Source of the DNA: Thermoanaerobaculia bacterium
GTDB taxonomy: Bacteria; Acidobacteriota; Thermoanaerobaculia; Multivoradales; JAHEKO01
Direction: 5' to 3'
DNA length: 54,954 bases
NCBI GenBank assembly: GCA_945787575.1
Contig: CALZKB010000001.1
Coordinates: 5,164-60,117 of the forward strand
This document shows, piece by piece, positions 1 through 7,615 of this stretch. The notes beneath the pieces are model-generated. The model was not told the origin of the DNA and searched no databases. It was given only the letters and a program-made list of their open reading frames with translations. The position numbers and the translations under genes were made by a program. Every line of letters starts with the position of its first letter. Position 1 is the first letter of the stretch.

Positions 1-275
1 CGGAAGATCCACGCCACCCAGCCGGCGAGCAGGCCGTCGAGCCACCAGGCGCCACCGCGCCCCTGGACGAGCAGGAAGAGTGCGACGAGAGCGGTGGCCT
101 CGAGCAGCCAACCGCCAAGGGTCGTCGCACCGCCAAGCCGGGGGCCGAAGTCGCCGGAGTCGAGGGCGTCGAAGCCGAGCGTCGCCCCTCCGATCAGCAA
201 CACGGTCAGCGGGATCACGAAAACGAGGTATCGAAACAAGGGAAGCCGATGATAGCTCAGCCGATCTCGCGCCAA
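1..275 (-). CDS. Membrane protein, N-terminal part only (runs off the left edge)
   Basis: An open frame on the minus strand is cut by the window edge. From a TTG at 275 it reads about 90 residues with at least two strongly hydrophobic segments: one begins LVFVIPLTVLLIGG, a second runs WLLEATALVALFLLV, and a third seems to start at WLDGLLAGWVAWIF. This pattern is typical of a polytopic inner-membrane protein. The start is uncertain: an in-frame TTG at about 236 (within LPLF) is another option. It is divergent from the glycosyltransferase gene that starts at 336. I do not recognise a family and do not assign a function. Confidence 0.5.
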   Translation of the reverse strand, partial: MARDRLSYHRLPLFRYLVFVIPLTVLLIGGATLGFDALDSGDFGPRLGGATTLGGWLLEATALVALFLLVQGRGGAWWLDGLLAGWVAWIF

Positions 276-335
276 AGCAGGTACACTCCGCGATCAAACC
301 GGTTCCAGTTCGGCCACGTAGTGTCCTCGGAGATC

Positions 336-1070
336 ATGCACAGACTCGGCTCGCCCACGCTGCTCGTCTTCACTCTCGGCCCCGGCCGGGAGCAGGCCCG
401 TCGACGCTGGCTCGGTCGCAGGGGGGCGGCCGCCGAGCGCAGGGTGCACGAACAGTGTCTCGAGTCCGTGCTCGAGGCCGGTCGGGCGGCAGACTGTGTC
501 TTGCGTCTCGCCTCACCTACCGCACCTCCGTCGGGAGTCGATGTCGAAGTCGCCGGACAGCGAGGAGCGACCTTCGGCCGGCGCTTGCTCAATGCCGTCG
601 CCGACGCCGAGCGCCGCGCATCCGGTCCCCTCGTCGTCGTCGGAACCGACACTCCCGGCGTCGGTCCGGAGCTCGTCGCCGAAGTGCTCGAGGCAGTCGA
701 CTCGGATCCGGACACGGTAGTGATCGGTCCCGCCGCCGACGGCGGCATCTACCTGCTGGCGGCGGCCCGCTCGATTATCGAAGAGCTCGGGCGGGTGAAG
801 TGGCGATCGTCGCAAACGCTCGAGTCGCTGCGAGCCGCGCTCCGCGAGAGCGGACGCGCGATGCGGCTGTTGCCGGTCCTAAGGGACCTCGACACCCGCC
901 GGGATCTCGAGCGCTGGACCGCCCTGGGCGCCCTCCGCTCCGGCTGGCGCCGGGTCGTCGCTCTCGTGCGGGAGGCTTTGGCCCGGCTGGTCGAAGCGCC
1001 CCCGCCGATCGCTCGGGCCCTCGGGCCGCTGTCAGTGACGGTCGCCGCCGGCCGCGCCCCGCCGCGCTGA
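336..1070 (+). CDS. DUF2064 / TIGR04282-type glycosyltransferase-like protein
   Basis: A 244-residue protein of the DUF2064 family, whose members have a GT-A nucleotide-sugar transferase fold and are often found beside arsenosugar-type radical SAM genes. Supporting features are the N-terminal LLVFTLGPGREQAR strand-turn (family pattern: KxPxPGRVKTRL), the middle VVVGTDTPGVGPELV segment (usual GSDxPxL) and VVIGPAADGGIYLLAA (family: GPAxDGGYYLLG). The longer open frame starts at 249, but residues before MHRLGSP do not look like the family, so ATG 336 is preferred. It lies 99 bp upstream of arsM on the same strand. The lysine/arginine triad of the N-terminal motif is partly changed, so activity is less sure than the fold. 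Confidence 0.72.
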   Translation: MHRLGSPTLLVFTLGPGREQARRRWLGRRGAAAERRVHEQCLESVLEAGRAADCVLRLASPTAPPSGVDVEVAGQRGATFGRRLLNAVADAERRASGPLVVVGTDTPGVGPELVAEVLEAVDSDPDTVVIGPAADGGIYLLAAARSIIEELGRVKWRSSQTLESLRAALRESGRAMRLLPVLRDLDTRRDLERWTALGALRSGWRRVVALVREALARLVEAPPPIARALGPLSVTVAAGRAPPR

Positions 1071-1169
1071 GCCTTCATCACGACAACCGTTTTCGCGCAT
1101 GCCCGCCGGGGTGTGCGCCAAGTCCGTTTTGGGATCTGGCCGTGAGAGCCGTATCGAAGGAGAGGACCG

Positions 1170-2318
1170 ATGACCGTCGCCAAGGTTGAGAAAAACGTGC
1201 GGGAGCGCTACAGCGAGGGCGCCCAGACTCGGGTCGCCAAGCTGTGCTGCCCGGTCGACTACGACCCGCAGTACTTGAAGATCATCCCGCAGGAGGTGAT
1301 CGACCGCGACTACGGTTGCGGCGACCCGTCGAGGCACCTCCGCTCCGGCGAGACGGTGCTCGATCTCGGCAGCGGCACCGGCAAGATCTGCTTCATCGCC
1401 TCACAGGTCGTCGGTCCCCAAGGGCGGGTGATCGGCGTCGACATGACGCCCGACATGCTGGAGGTCGCGCGCCGCAACGCACCGGTGGTGGCCCGGCGAA
1501 CCGGCTTCGCGAATGTCGAGTTCCGGCGCGGACGGATCCAGGACCTGGCGCTCGACCTCGACCGGTTGGAGGAGGAGATCGTCGATCGACCGGTCGACAG
1601 CGTCGCGCGCCTGATCGAGGTCGAAGAGCGGGCCGACGAGCTCCGGCACGAGGAGCCGATGATCGCCGACGGCGAGATCGACGTCGTCGTCTCGAACTGC
1701 GTTCTGAACCTCGTCGAGAACGATCAGAAGGAGCGGCTCTTCGCCGAGATCTACCGGGTACTGCGCCGCGGCGGGCGGGCCGTAATCTCGGACATCGTGA
1801 GCGACGAGGAGGTACCTGTCGCCCTGCAGCACGATCCTGAGCTGTGGAGCGGCTGTATCTCGGGAGCGTTCACCGAGAGCGGCGTCCTCGAGGCGTTCGA
1901 GCGCGTCGGCTTCCACGGGATCCGCGTTCTCGAACGGGAGGTCGAGCCCTGGCAGACTGTCCACGGCATCGAGTTCCGCTCGTTGACCGTCGAGGCCTTC
2001 AAAGGCAAGGAGGGACCGTGTTGGGAGCGCAGGCAGGCGGTCGTCTACCGCGGCCCGTTCAAGGAGGTGCTCGATGACGACGGCCATCGGATAGTGCGCG
2101 GCTACCGCTACGCGGTCTGCGACAAGACCTACCAGCTCTACGGCCAGGAGCCTTACGTAGACAGCTTCGACTTCATCGATCCGCTGGAGGAGGTCGAGCT
2201 TGCAGCCGCCGAGCCGTTCGATTGCTCTCGCACGGTGCTGCGTCATCCACGGGAGACCAAAGGCGAGGATTACGACGTCACCGCGGCTGGAGAGTGCGGT
2301 CCCGACGGTTGCTGCTGA
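1170..2318 (+). CDS. arsM: ArsM-type arsenite S-adenosylmethionine methyltransferase
   Basis: 382 residues. The class I methyltransferase core has the SAM motif LDLGSGTG (about 65-72) and the acidic strand end GVDMTPDML (89-97). The arsenic-binding cysteines of ArsM enzymes are all present: CC at 26-27, C50 in DYGCG, C177 in SNCVLNL and C229 in SGCISGAF, matching the four conserved cysteines of characterised ArsM. The C-terminal half has the usual ArsM extension, and the last seven residues, CGPDGCC, form an extra thiol tail. ArsM converts trivalent arsenic to methylated forms using SAM and thiols in the cytoplasm. AAGGAGAGG lies just before ATG 1170. Its stop overlaps the start of the transporter binding-protein gene by 1 nt, so it is part of the same operon. 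Confidence 0.9.
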   Translation: MTVAKVEKNVRERYSEGAQTRVAKLCCPVDYDPQYLKIIPQEVIDRDYGCGDPSRHLRSGETVLDLGSGTGKICFIASQVVGPQGRVIGVDMTPDMLEVARRNAPVVARRTGFANVEFRRGRIQDLALDLDRLEEEIVDRPVDSVARLIEVEERADELRHEEPMIADGEIDVVVSNCVLNLVENDQKERLFAEIYRVLRRGGRAVISDIVSDEEVPVALQHDPELWSGCISGAFTESGVLEAFERVGFHGIRVLEREVEPWQTVHGIEFRSLTVEAFKGKEGPCWERRQAVVYRGPFKEVLDDDGHRIVRGYRYAVCDKTYQLYGQEPYVDSFDFIDPLEEVELAAAEPFDCSRTVLRHPRETKGEDYDVTAAGECGPDGCC

Positions 2319-3172
2319 TGAGGCGCACATTCGCACTGCTCGTCGCGGGAGTCCTGGCCGGCGTGCCGGCCGCCGCCGCCCTTCGGGTCATCGGTTCGAC
2401 GACCGTCAACCCGGTGGTGAGCGAAGCCGCCGCCATCCTGCGAGCGGAAGCCGGTTTGGAGATCCAGGTGGACACTGCGGGCGGCAGCTCCGGAGGGATC
2501 GCTGCGCTCGCCGACGGACGAGCCGAGATGGCGATGGTCTCGCGGCCGATCAAGGTCGCCGATCGGCAGCGTTTCCCGGGCGTGGACTTCCGCTCGACGA
2601 CGATCGGTGCCGACGCGCTGGCGCTGGTGGTGTCGGCCGATGTCTGGTCGGCCGGCGTGCGCTGTCTGTCGCGCGAGCAGGTGCGAGGCCTCTACGAGCG
2701 CCGGATCGCCCGTTGGAGTGAAGTCGGTGGCCCCGACCGTCAGGTCGTCTTCTTCAACAAGGAGCCGGGGCGCGGCACCTGGGAGGTGTTCGCGGACTGG
2801 CTCTACGGGGGCGTCGAGGCGACGCCGATGGTGAGCCATCCCGAAGTCGGCTCGAACGAAGAGGCACGCAGCAAGGTGGCCTCCACCCGCGGCGCCATCA
2901 CCCAGCTGTCGGCGGCCTGGGCCGACGGCGTGCGGACGTTCGCGCTCGGTCTGTGTGAGACTGGCCTTCCCGTCGCCCACCCGACCCGCGCCGCGGTCGC
3001 GGCCGGCGACTACCCGCTGAGCCGTCCCCTCACTGTGGTGACCGACGGGCCGCCGGTCGGGGTCGCGCGGCGGCTGATCGACTTCGTGCTCGGCGGCCGC
3101 GGACAGGCTTTGGTCACCCGCCACGGCTATCTACCGCTGTCGCAGGCGAACGGTGAGGGCGGTCACCCTTGA
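2318..3172 (+). CDS. PstS-type periplasmic phosphate/oxyanion-binding protein
   Basis: 284 residues, starting at the ATG that overlaps the arsM stop (TGATG); an upstream start in the same frame at 2222 would lie inside arsM. A signal peptide covers residues 1 to about 20 (MRRTFALLVAGVLAGVPAAA). The mature protein begins LRVIGSTTVNPVVSE and has the PstS pattern of anion-binding loops: GSTTV near the N terminus, DTAGGSSGGIAAL in the middle and NKEPGRGTWEVF later. PstS proteins deliver phosphate to the PstCAB permease; arsenate is a known poor to good competitor depending on the protein. Gene order (arsM-pstS-pstC-pstA-pstB) makes arsenate or an arsenical a possible ligand, but this cannot be read from the sequence. 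Confidence 0.85.
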   Translation: MRRTFALLVAGVLAGVPAAAALRVIGSTTVNPVVSEAAAILRAEAGLEIQVDTAGGSSGGIAALADGRAEMAMVSRPIKVADRQRFPGVDFRSTTIGADALALVVSADVWSAGVRCLSREQVRGLYERRIARWSEVGGPDRQVVFFNKEPGRGTWEVFADWLYGGVEATPMVSHPEVGSNEEARSKVASTRGAITQLSAAWADGVRTFALGLCETGLPVAHPTRAAVAAGDYPLSRPLTVVTDGPPVGVARRLIDFVLGGRGQALVTRHGYLPLSQANGEGGHP

Positions 3173-4059
3173 GATCGAGCTTGGCCCGCTGGGCGAGCTA
3201 CGGGGCGACCGGGCTGACTCTCGTCTTCGGCACCGCCCTCCTCGTTTCGTTCGTGGCGCAGAGTCTGCCGGTGTGGCGGCACGAGGGTCTCGCCTACGTG
3301 ACCGGGAGTGTCTGGCACTTCCGCAGCGAACAGTTCGGCGTGCTCCCGATGATCTACGGATCGGTGGTGGTTTCGATCGTCGCGCTGGCACTCGCCGCGC
3401 CGCTGGCCGTCGGGGCCGCGATCTGGAGCGCGGAGTATCTGAACGGTCGCAACCGTTGGTGGTTCAAGGTTCCGATCGAGCTGCTCGCAGGCATACCCTC
3501 GGTCGTCTACGGACTCCTCGGCGTGCTCCTGCTGCGTAACTGGATCTACGAGCTGTTCGAGCGTTTCGAGCCGCTGTCGGGCGACACCCTGCTGACCGCC
3601 GGCGTGCTCTTGGCGGTGATGATCCTACCGACGGTGATGACCCTGGCGGACGACGCGCTCCGGGGAGTGGCGTCGAGTCAACGGCGGGCGGCGCGAGCGC
3701 TCGGTTTCACGCAGGCGGAGGGAGTGCTTCGAGTGAGTCTGCCGCAAGCGGCGCCGGGTCTGGTGGCGGCGCTTCTGCTCGGCCTCGGACGGGCGATGGG
3801 GGAGACGATCGCCGTCTTCTTGGTCGTCGGTCGCCAGGACAGCCAGGCGGACTATGGCTTGCGGTCATGGCTGGAGGCGGGCCAGACCCTGACCAGCAAG
3901 CTGGGCTCGTCCGAGACGTTCCTCGCCTACGGCGATCCGCTGCACTGGTCGGCCATCGTCGGCTTGGGGCTCGTCCTGCTGGCGCTCGTGCTCTCGCTGA
4001 CTCTCGCGGCGGGGCGCTGGTTGCCCGAGACCGGGCTCGCGAGGAACCGGCGTGCGTAA
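3169..4059 (+). CDS. PstC-type ABC transporter permease
   Basis: 296 residues with six predicted membrane spans and the binding-protein-dependent permease loop LADDALRGVASSQRRAARALG followed by a conserved G-rich stretch (LLLGLGRAMGETIAV), as in PstC. It starts at a TTG inside a TTGA overlap with the pstS-like stop, so translation is probably coupled. It forms the membrane channel with the PstA-like protein. The length is close to that of PstC proteins, and the order S-C-A-B is the usual one for phosphate systems. Confidence 0.87.
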   Translation: MRSSLARWASYGATGLTLVFGTALLVSFVAQSLPVWRHEGLAYVTGSVWHFRSEQFGVLPMIYGSVVVSIVALALAAPLAVGAAIWSAEYLNGRNRWWFKVPIELLAGIPSVVYGLLGVLLLRNWIYELFERFEPLSGDTLLTAGVLLAVMILPTVMTLADDALRGVASSQRRAARALGFTQAEGVLRVSLPQAAPGLVAALLLGLGRAMGETIAVFLVVGRQDSQADYGLRSWLEAGQTLTSKLGSSETFLAYGDPLHWSAIVGLGLVLLALVLSLTLAAGRWLPETGLARNRRA

Positions 4060-4903
4060 GTGGATCGATCGCGGTCTGCCGATCGCTTGCGCGATCTGCG
4101 CGGTCGCCTGCTGTGCCCTGCTGCTCGGCATCGTCGCGACGATCCTGGCGCGCGGTCTGCCGGTCTTGAGTGGCGAGTTCCTCAGCGCCGCCGACGGCGA
4201 GCTCTTGGGCAGCGGCGGGATCCGCTATCAACTCTTCGGTACCGTGCTGCTGGTGGCGACGGCGCTCGCGGTAGGAGCCCCGCTGGCGCTCGGTTGGGCT
4301 CTCGTGCAGGCCGTGTGGGTACGGTCGCAGCGAGGGCGGCGGCTGCTTCGACGAACCCTCTATGCGGTCAATGCCGTGCCGTCGATTCTCTTCGGCATCT
4401 TCGGGCTGATCGTCTTCGTGAAATACCTCGATTGGGGCAAGTCGTGGCTTGCCGGGGGAATCCTGCTGGGGCTGATGATCGTCCCGACCATCGCCGTCGC
4501 TCTGGTCGAGAGGATCGAGGCGCTCCCGGCCAAGTACGTCCGCGCAGCCGCCGGGCTCGGGCTCTCGAAAGGCCGGATCGTCACCTCGGTGATCTTGCCT
4601 CAGTGCTGGTCGGGCGGCGCCTCGGGCGCCCTGATCGGCCTCGCCAGAGCGGCGGGCGAGACCGCACCGATTCTGTTTACGGCGGCGGTCTTCTCGGGGG
4701 TTACCGTACCCCACGGGGTCGTCGAAAGCCCGGTCCTCGCCCTGCCGTACCACATCTTCGTGCTGGCCCAGGACTCCTTCGATCCAGAGGCTGGAGCCCA
4801 CCTCTGGGGCTCGGCCTTCGTGCTGCTCGCGCTGGTCCTGGCGCTGAGCCTGTTGGCGCTGCCCCTGCGGCTGCGCGCCGCCGAGGAGGCGCAGCATGGC
4901 TGA
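4052..4903 (+). CDS. PstA-type ABC transporter permease
   Basis: 283 residues, starting at GTG 4052, 8 nt inside the end of the PstC-like gene. Six hydrophobic spans are visible, with the ATPase-contact (EAA-type) loop VERIEALPAKYVRAAAGLGLSK and the following conserved segment GLARAAGETAPILFTAA, typical of PstA. It pairs with the PstC-like permease. Its end overlaps the ATPase gene by 8 nt. I see no premature stop or missing segment; the whole transporter looks intact. Confidence 0.87.
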   Translation: MRKWIDRGLPIACAICAVACCALLLGIVATILARGLPVLSGEFLSAADGELLGSGGIRYQLFGTVLLVATALAVGAPLALGWALVQAVWVRSQRGRRLLRRTLYAVNAVPSILFGIFGLIVFVKYLDWGKSWLAGGILLGLMIVPTIAVALVERIEALPAKYVRAAAGLGLSKGRIVTSVILPQCWSGGASGALIGLARAAGETAPILFTAAVFSGVTVPHGVVESPVLALPYHIFVLAQDSFDPEAGAHLWGSAFVLLALVLALSLLALPLRLRAAEEAQHG

Positions 4904-5702
4904 CATTCTGCGAATGCCGAGCGCACCGCGCCCGATCTTGAGCGCCCGCGCAGTGTCGGTCGCGAGCGCCGAACGAGCGCTGTTGCACGACGTCGACCTC
5001 GACATTCCGGAAGCCGGAGTGTTCGGCATCATCGGGCCGTCCGGCGCCGGCAAGAGCACGCTGCTGAAGGTGTTCAACCGCCTGCTCGAGCTCGAGACCC
5101 CTCCCCTCGAGCTCGCCGGCGACGTCCGCTTCCGCGGCCGGCCGGTGTACGGCGCCGGGGTCGATGCCGACGCCTTGCGCAGCCGCGTCGGAATGCTCTT
5201 CCAGCAACCGGTAGTCTTCCCGGCGTCGATCCGACGCAACGTGCTCTTCGGTGTCCGCCACGTCGAGCGTCTCTCTCGCGCCGGCCTCGAGGAGCGGCTG
5301 GTGGAGGCTCTCGAGGGAGCGGCGCTGTGGGACGAGGTCGCGGATCGCCTCGACCGGCCGGCGGTCGAGCTCTCGGTAGGCCAGCAGCAACGGCTCTGCC
5401 TCGCCAGGACGCTCGCGCTGCGGCCGGAAGTGGTCCTCATGGACGAGCCGACCAGTGCTCTCGATCCGCGCGCGACGGCGGCGATCGAGACGTTGATTCG
5501 GCGGCTCGCCGACGTTCACACCATCGTGCTCGTGACTCATGATCTTGATCAGGCCCGAAGATTGGCCGATCAGGTGGCGTGCGTCTGCCGGCGCGACAAC
5601 GTCGGCCAGGTGATCGAGACCGGATGCTGCACCGAGCTCTTCGACAACCCTCGATGCCCGGAGACGATGGACTACCTCGATTCGAGAGGAACCGACCAGT
5701 GA
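4896..5702 (+). CDS. PstB-type ABC transporter ATPase
   Basis: 268 residues with all ATPase motifs: Walker A GPSGAGKST, Q-loop LFQQPVVFP, signature LSVGQQQRLCLAR, Walker B VVLMDEPTSALDP and switch histidine VTHDL. The sequence follows the PstB pattern (a VRFRGRPVYGAGVDADALR insert before the Q-loop). The C terminus has an unusual CC pair in ETGCCTELFDNP. It energises the PstC/PstA-like channel. The start ATG lies inside the preceding permease gene and its stop overlaps the radical SAM gene start, so it is in the middle of a tightly packed operon. Confidence 0.9.
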   Translation: MADILRMPSAPRPILSARAVSVASAERALLHDVDLDIPEAGVFGIIGPSGAGKSTLLKVFNRLLELETPPLELAGDVRFRGRPVYGAGVDADALRSRVGMLFQQPVVFPASIRRNVLFGVRHVERLSRAGLEERLVEALEGAALWDEVADRLDRPAVELSVGQQQRLCLARTLALRPEVVLMDEPTSALDPRATAAIETLIRRLADVHTIVLVTHDLDQARRLADQVACVCRRDNVGQVIETGCCTELFDNPRCPETMDYLDSRGTDQ

Positions 5703-6619
5703 CCGAGCCCGGAAAGTCCCCTCCGCTGTCGGTGGCCCCTTCGCCGGCTGCTCGCCCGGGCGAAGTCCCGTTCGTCGAGCTGCAGTCGTTCGATACCCTC
5801 TGGTTCCAGGTCGCGGGCACCGTGTGCAACCTGGCGTGCACCCACTGCTTCGTCTCGTCGTCACCGACCAACCACACCCACGAGGCGATGACTCTGGCGC
5901 AGATCGTCCCCTATCTCGACGAGGCCGCCGAGCTCGGCGTCAAGGAGTTCTACTTCACCGGTGGCGAGCCGTTCCTCAATCCTGAGATGGAGGCGATCCT
6001 CGCCAAGACCCTCGAGTACGGTCCCGCCAGCGTACTCACCAACGGCCTGATGCTCGACCCCGCGCGTTGCGGCCGACTGGCGGCGCTCGCCGCCGGGGTC
6101 GAGTACTCCCTGGATTTCCGAGTCTCGATGGATGGCTACGACGCCGAGTCGAACGACCCGATCCGCGGTGAAGGGACGTTCGAACGGATCCTCGAAGGGA
6201 TCTCGAATCTGGTCGTGGCGGGAATCAACCCGGTAATCACGGTCACCGAGGTCCATGACGACAACGGCACGGTGCGTGGCAAGGAGAGGTTCTTCGAGCT
6301 GCTTCGCGAGCTCGGCGTCGAGCGTCCGCGCCTGAAGATCCTGCCGGTCTTCAAGATCGGCGCCGAAGCCGAGCGGTCGGCCGCCTACGAAAGCTGGCAG
6401 GTGCTGCGCGACGTCGATGCGCCCGATGGCGACTGGGGCCATCTGCAGTGCTCGAGCTGCCGGATGGTCACCGACCAAGGGGTGTGGGTCTGCCCGATCC
6501 TCGTCAACGAGCCGAGCGGCAAGATGGGCGAGAGGTTGAAGGACACCCTCAACGCCTTCCCCCTCGCCCACCCGGCGTGCTGGACCTGCCACGTCTACGG
6601 CGTGAGCTGCAAGACCTGA
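5699..6619 (+). CDS. Radical SAM protein with SPASM/twitch-like C-terminal cysteines
   Basis: 306 residues from GTG 5699 (GAGAGGA lies 9 nt upstream; GTGA overlaps the ATPase stop). The radical SAM cluster motif is CNLACTHCF (CxxxCxxC), followed by the SAM-binding FTGGEPFLNPEM. The C-terminal quarter carries further cysteines (CSSC, VCPI, CWTC, SCKT) that look like an auxiliary iron-sulfur cluster site of the SPASM/twitch kind. It is not a clear match to ArsS, whose first motif differs (CNQ.C..C) and whose C-terminal domain is DUF3641. Its place in the arsM-pstSCAB operon suggests modification of an organoarsenical or of a co-transported compound; this is inference. Confidence 0.8.
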   Translation: MTEPGKSPPLSVAPSPAARPGEVPFVELQSFDTLWFQVAGTVCNLACTHCFVSSSPTNHTHEAMTLAQIVPYLDEAAELGVKEFYFTGGEPFLNPEMEAILAKTLEYGPASVLTNGLMLDPARCGRLAALAAGVEYSLDFRVSMDGYDAESNDPIRGEGTFERILEGISNLVVAGINPVITVTEVHDDNGTVRGKERFFELLRELGVERPRLKILPVFKIGAEAERSAAYESWQVLRDVDAPDGDWGHLQCSSCRMVTDQGVWVCPILVNEPSGKMGERLKDTLNAFPLAHPACWTCHVYGVSCKT

Positions 6620-6656
6620 CGCGATCCTGGCTCCATCCGAGCCGCACTCCCGTAGC

Positions 6657-7065
6657 CAGGGGACCCGTGCCCCCCGGTTTCTCTGAGTCGTCGCTGCCTG
6701 ATCACCGGCCCTCGTTGAGACAGGGATGAGCCCCAGGGGCACGGCACTTCTCATCCCTCTCTCGCCGGGGCCTACGGTCGAGGGCATGAGATCGGTCGCC
6801 GGATGGCGGCAGCAAAGAACAAGCGTTCATGGTTTGTCGTTCGAAAAACGCCCATGGACCCATTTGCGAAGCCGACCAACCGGGCCTTAAGCGAAGGCCC
6901 ACTACTCGCTCCACCGGTAGGCCCCAGGCGAGAGAGCCGCGCGTCGCCGGTCCAACAATTGAATGCGCGCGAGCGTCCCCCTGGGGGTCAGCGGCTCTCT
7001 CGCCGCCAGGGCCGGGCATCAGGGAGCGACGACTCAGAGAAACCGGGGGGCGCGGGTTCCCCGGG
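6657..7065. repeat. Long imperfect palindromic element in a gene-free stretch
   Basis: The 620 bp between the radical SAM gene and the BMC regulator has no convincing gene. Instead it holds nested inverted repeats. A perfect 27 bp pair lies at 6669-6695 and 7025-7051 (core GGTTTCTCTGAGTCGTCGCT and its complement), and a second pair at 6757-6775 and 6917-6935 (CTCTCGCC-GGGGCCTAC, one gap). Weaker matches join them, so the whole stretch could fold as one long hairpin with a centre near 6850. It resembles a MITE-like or structured intergenic element. Short open frames inside it have no family look. Confidence 0.6.
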
Positions 7066-7143
7066 TACGCTCGAGAGAGGGCCTCTTCGAAGTGGTCGGT
7101 TGCGAAAAGCCACGACTTCACCAAGAGCAAGCGGTGATAATAA

Positions 7144-7160
7144 ACTTCAAAATATGAAGT
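7144..7160. promoter_or_regulatory. Palindromic operator 1 of the BMC regulator promoter
   Basis: ACTTCA-N5-TGAAGT, a perfect 6-5-6 inverted repeat centred about 71 bp upstream of the second copy at 7215-7231. The identical geometry and near-identical half-sites suggest a dimeric winged-helix protein binds both, most simply the regulator encoded at 7243. Confidence 0.6.
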
Positions 7161-7188
7161 GAAGAGTTTTGCAACCTAACCAAGTTCC

Positions 7189-7217
7189 TTGACAGGGAGC
7201 CCAACGGGGCACATACT
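7189..7217 (+). promoter_or_regulatory. Sigma70-type promoter of the BMC operon
   Basis: A consensus -35 box TTGACA (7189-7194) is followed after exactly 17 bp by CATACT (7212-7217), close to the consensus -10 box. Transcription would begin near 7224, just ahead of the regulator gene. The second operator overlaps the -10 box and start site. Confidence 0.7.
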
Positions 7218-7231
7218 TCGCAATACGAAGT
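7215..7231. promoter_or_regulatory. Palindromic operator 2, over the -10/start site
   Basis: ACTTCG-N5-CGAAGT, the second perfect 6-5-6 palindrome. It overlaps the last bases of the -10 box and the expected transcription start, the classic place for a repressor site, and matches operator 1 at ten of twelve half-site positions. Confidence 0.65.
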
Positions 7232-7242
7232 TCAACTGCCGT

Positions 7243-7605
7243 GTGTCTGACCGCGCCTTGGCCATCCACTTCGACGAAATGATCAGCTCTCCGGCCCGCC
7301 TAGCCATTCTCGCCACCTTGGCGCCGGGTGCCTCCGTCCGTTTCACCGAGCTCAAGCGCGAGACCGGTCTCGCCGACGGCAACCTGCACGTCCAGACCGG
7401 CAAGCTCGCCGACGCCGGCTACATCGCGGTGCGCAAGGCAATGCGCGGCAAGCGGTCGGTCACCGAGTTCCGGCTCACCGAGCTCGGGCTCGAGCGGCTG
7501 CGGATTCACGTCCGAACTCTGCAGGCGGTGCTCGAGAGCGAGAGCGGCGTCATCCGGCCGGTGCTCGCGGCGGAGCGGGAGGACGACTCGGAGGTGTGGT
7601 CGTGA
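7243..7605 (+). CDS. Winged-helix transcriptional regulator of the BMC locus (HTH_34/ArsR-MarR-like)
   Basis: 120 residues. The DNA-binding core begins [17 protein letters not shown] and continues with the helix-turn-helix [28 protein letters not shown] and a wing containing [12 protein letters not shown], matching the short winged-helix family PF13601. The open frame extends to a TTG at 7189, but that codon is part of the -35 box, so the start must be further in: GTG 7243 is chosen, with TTG 7258 and ATG 7279 as alternatives. It lies first in the BMC operon, 10 bp before the RpiB-DeoC gene, and probably represses its own promoter through the two ACTTC palindromes. The inducer is unknown; a deoxysugar phosphate is a reasonable guess. 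Confidence 0.82.
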   Translation: MSDRALAIHFDEMISSPARLAILATLAPGASVRFTELKRETGLADGNLHVQTGKLADAGYIAVRKAMRGKRSVTEFRLTELGLERLRIHVRTLQAVLESESGVIRPVLAAEREDDSEVWS

Positions 7606-7615
7606 GGAGTGCTCG

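Noticed and set aside
249-335. Upstream start of the DUF2064 gene at ATG 249
   Set aside because: The extra 29 residues have no similarity to the family and overlap the start region of the divergent membrane-protein gene.
3707-5864. Long minus-strand open frames (577 and 387 codons) opposite the Pst-like genes
   Set aside because: They are shadows of high-GC codon use: Arg/Ser/Pro-rich, no family motif, and opposite a transporter operon with clear motifs.
6803-7162. Open frames of 100-140 codons in the palindromic element
   Set aside because: Low-complexity, charged products without motifs; the DNA there is an inverted repeat and no frame keeps a protein-like pattern.
7189-7243. Extended start of the BMC regulator at TTG 7189
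   Set aside because: This codon is inside the -35 box of the operon promoter, so it cannot be in the mRNA made from it.
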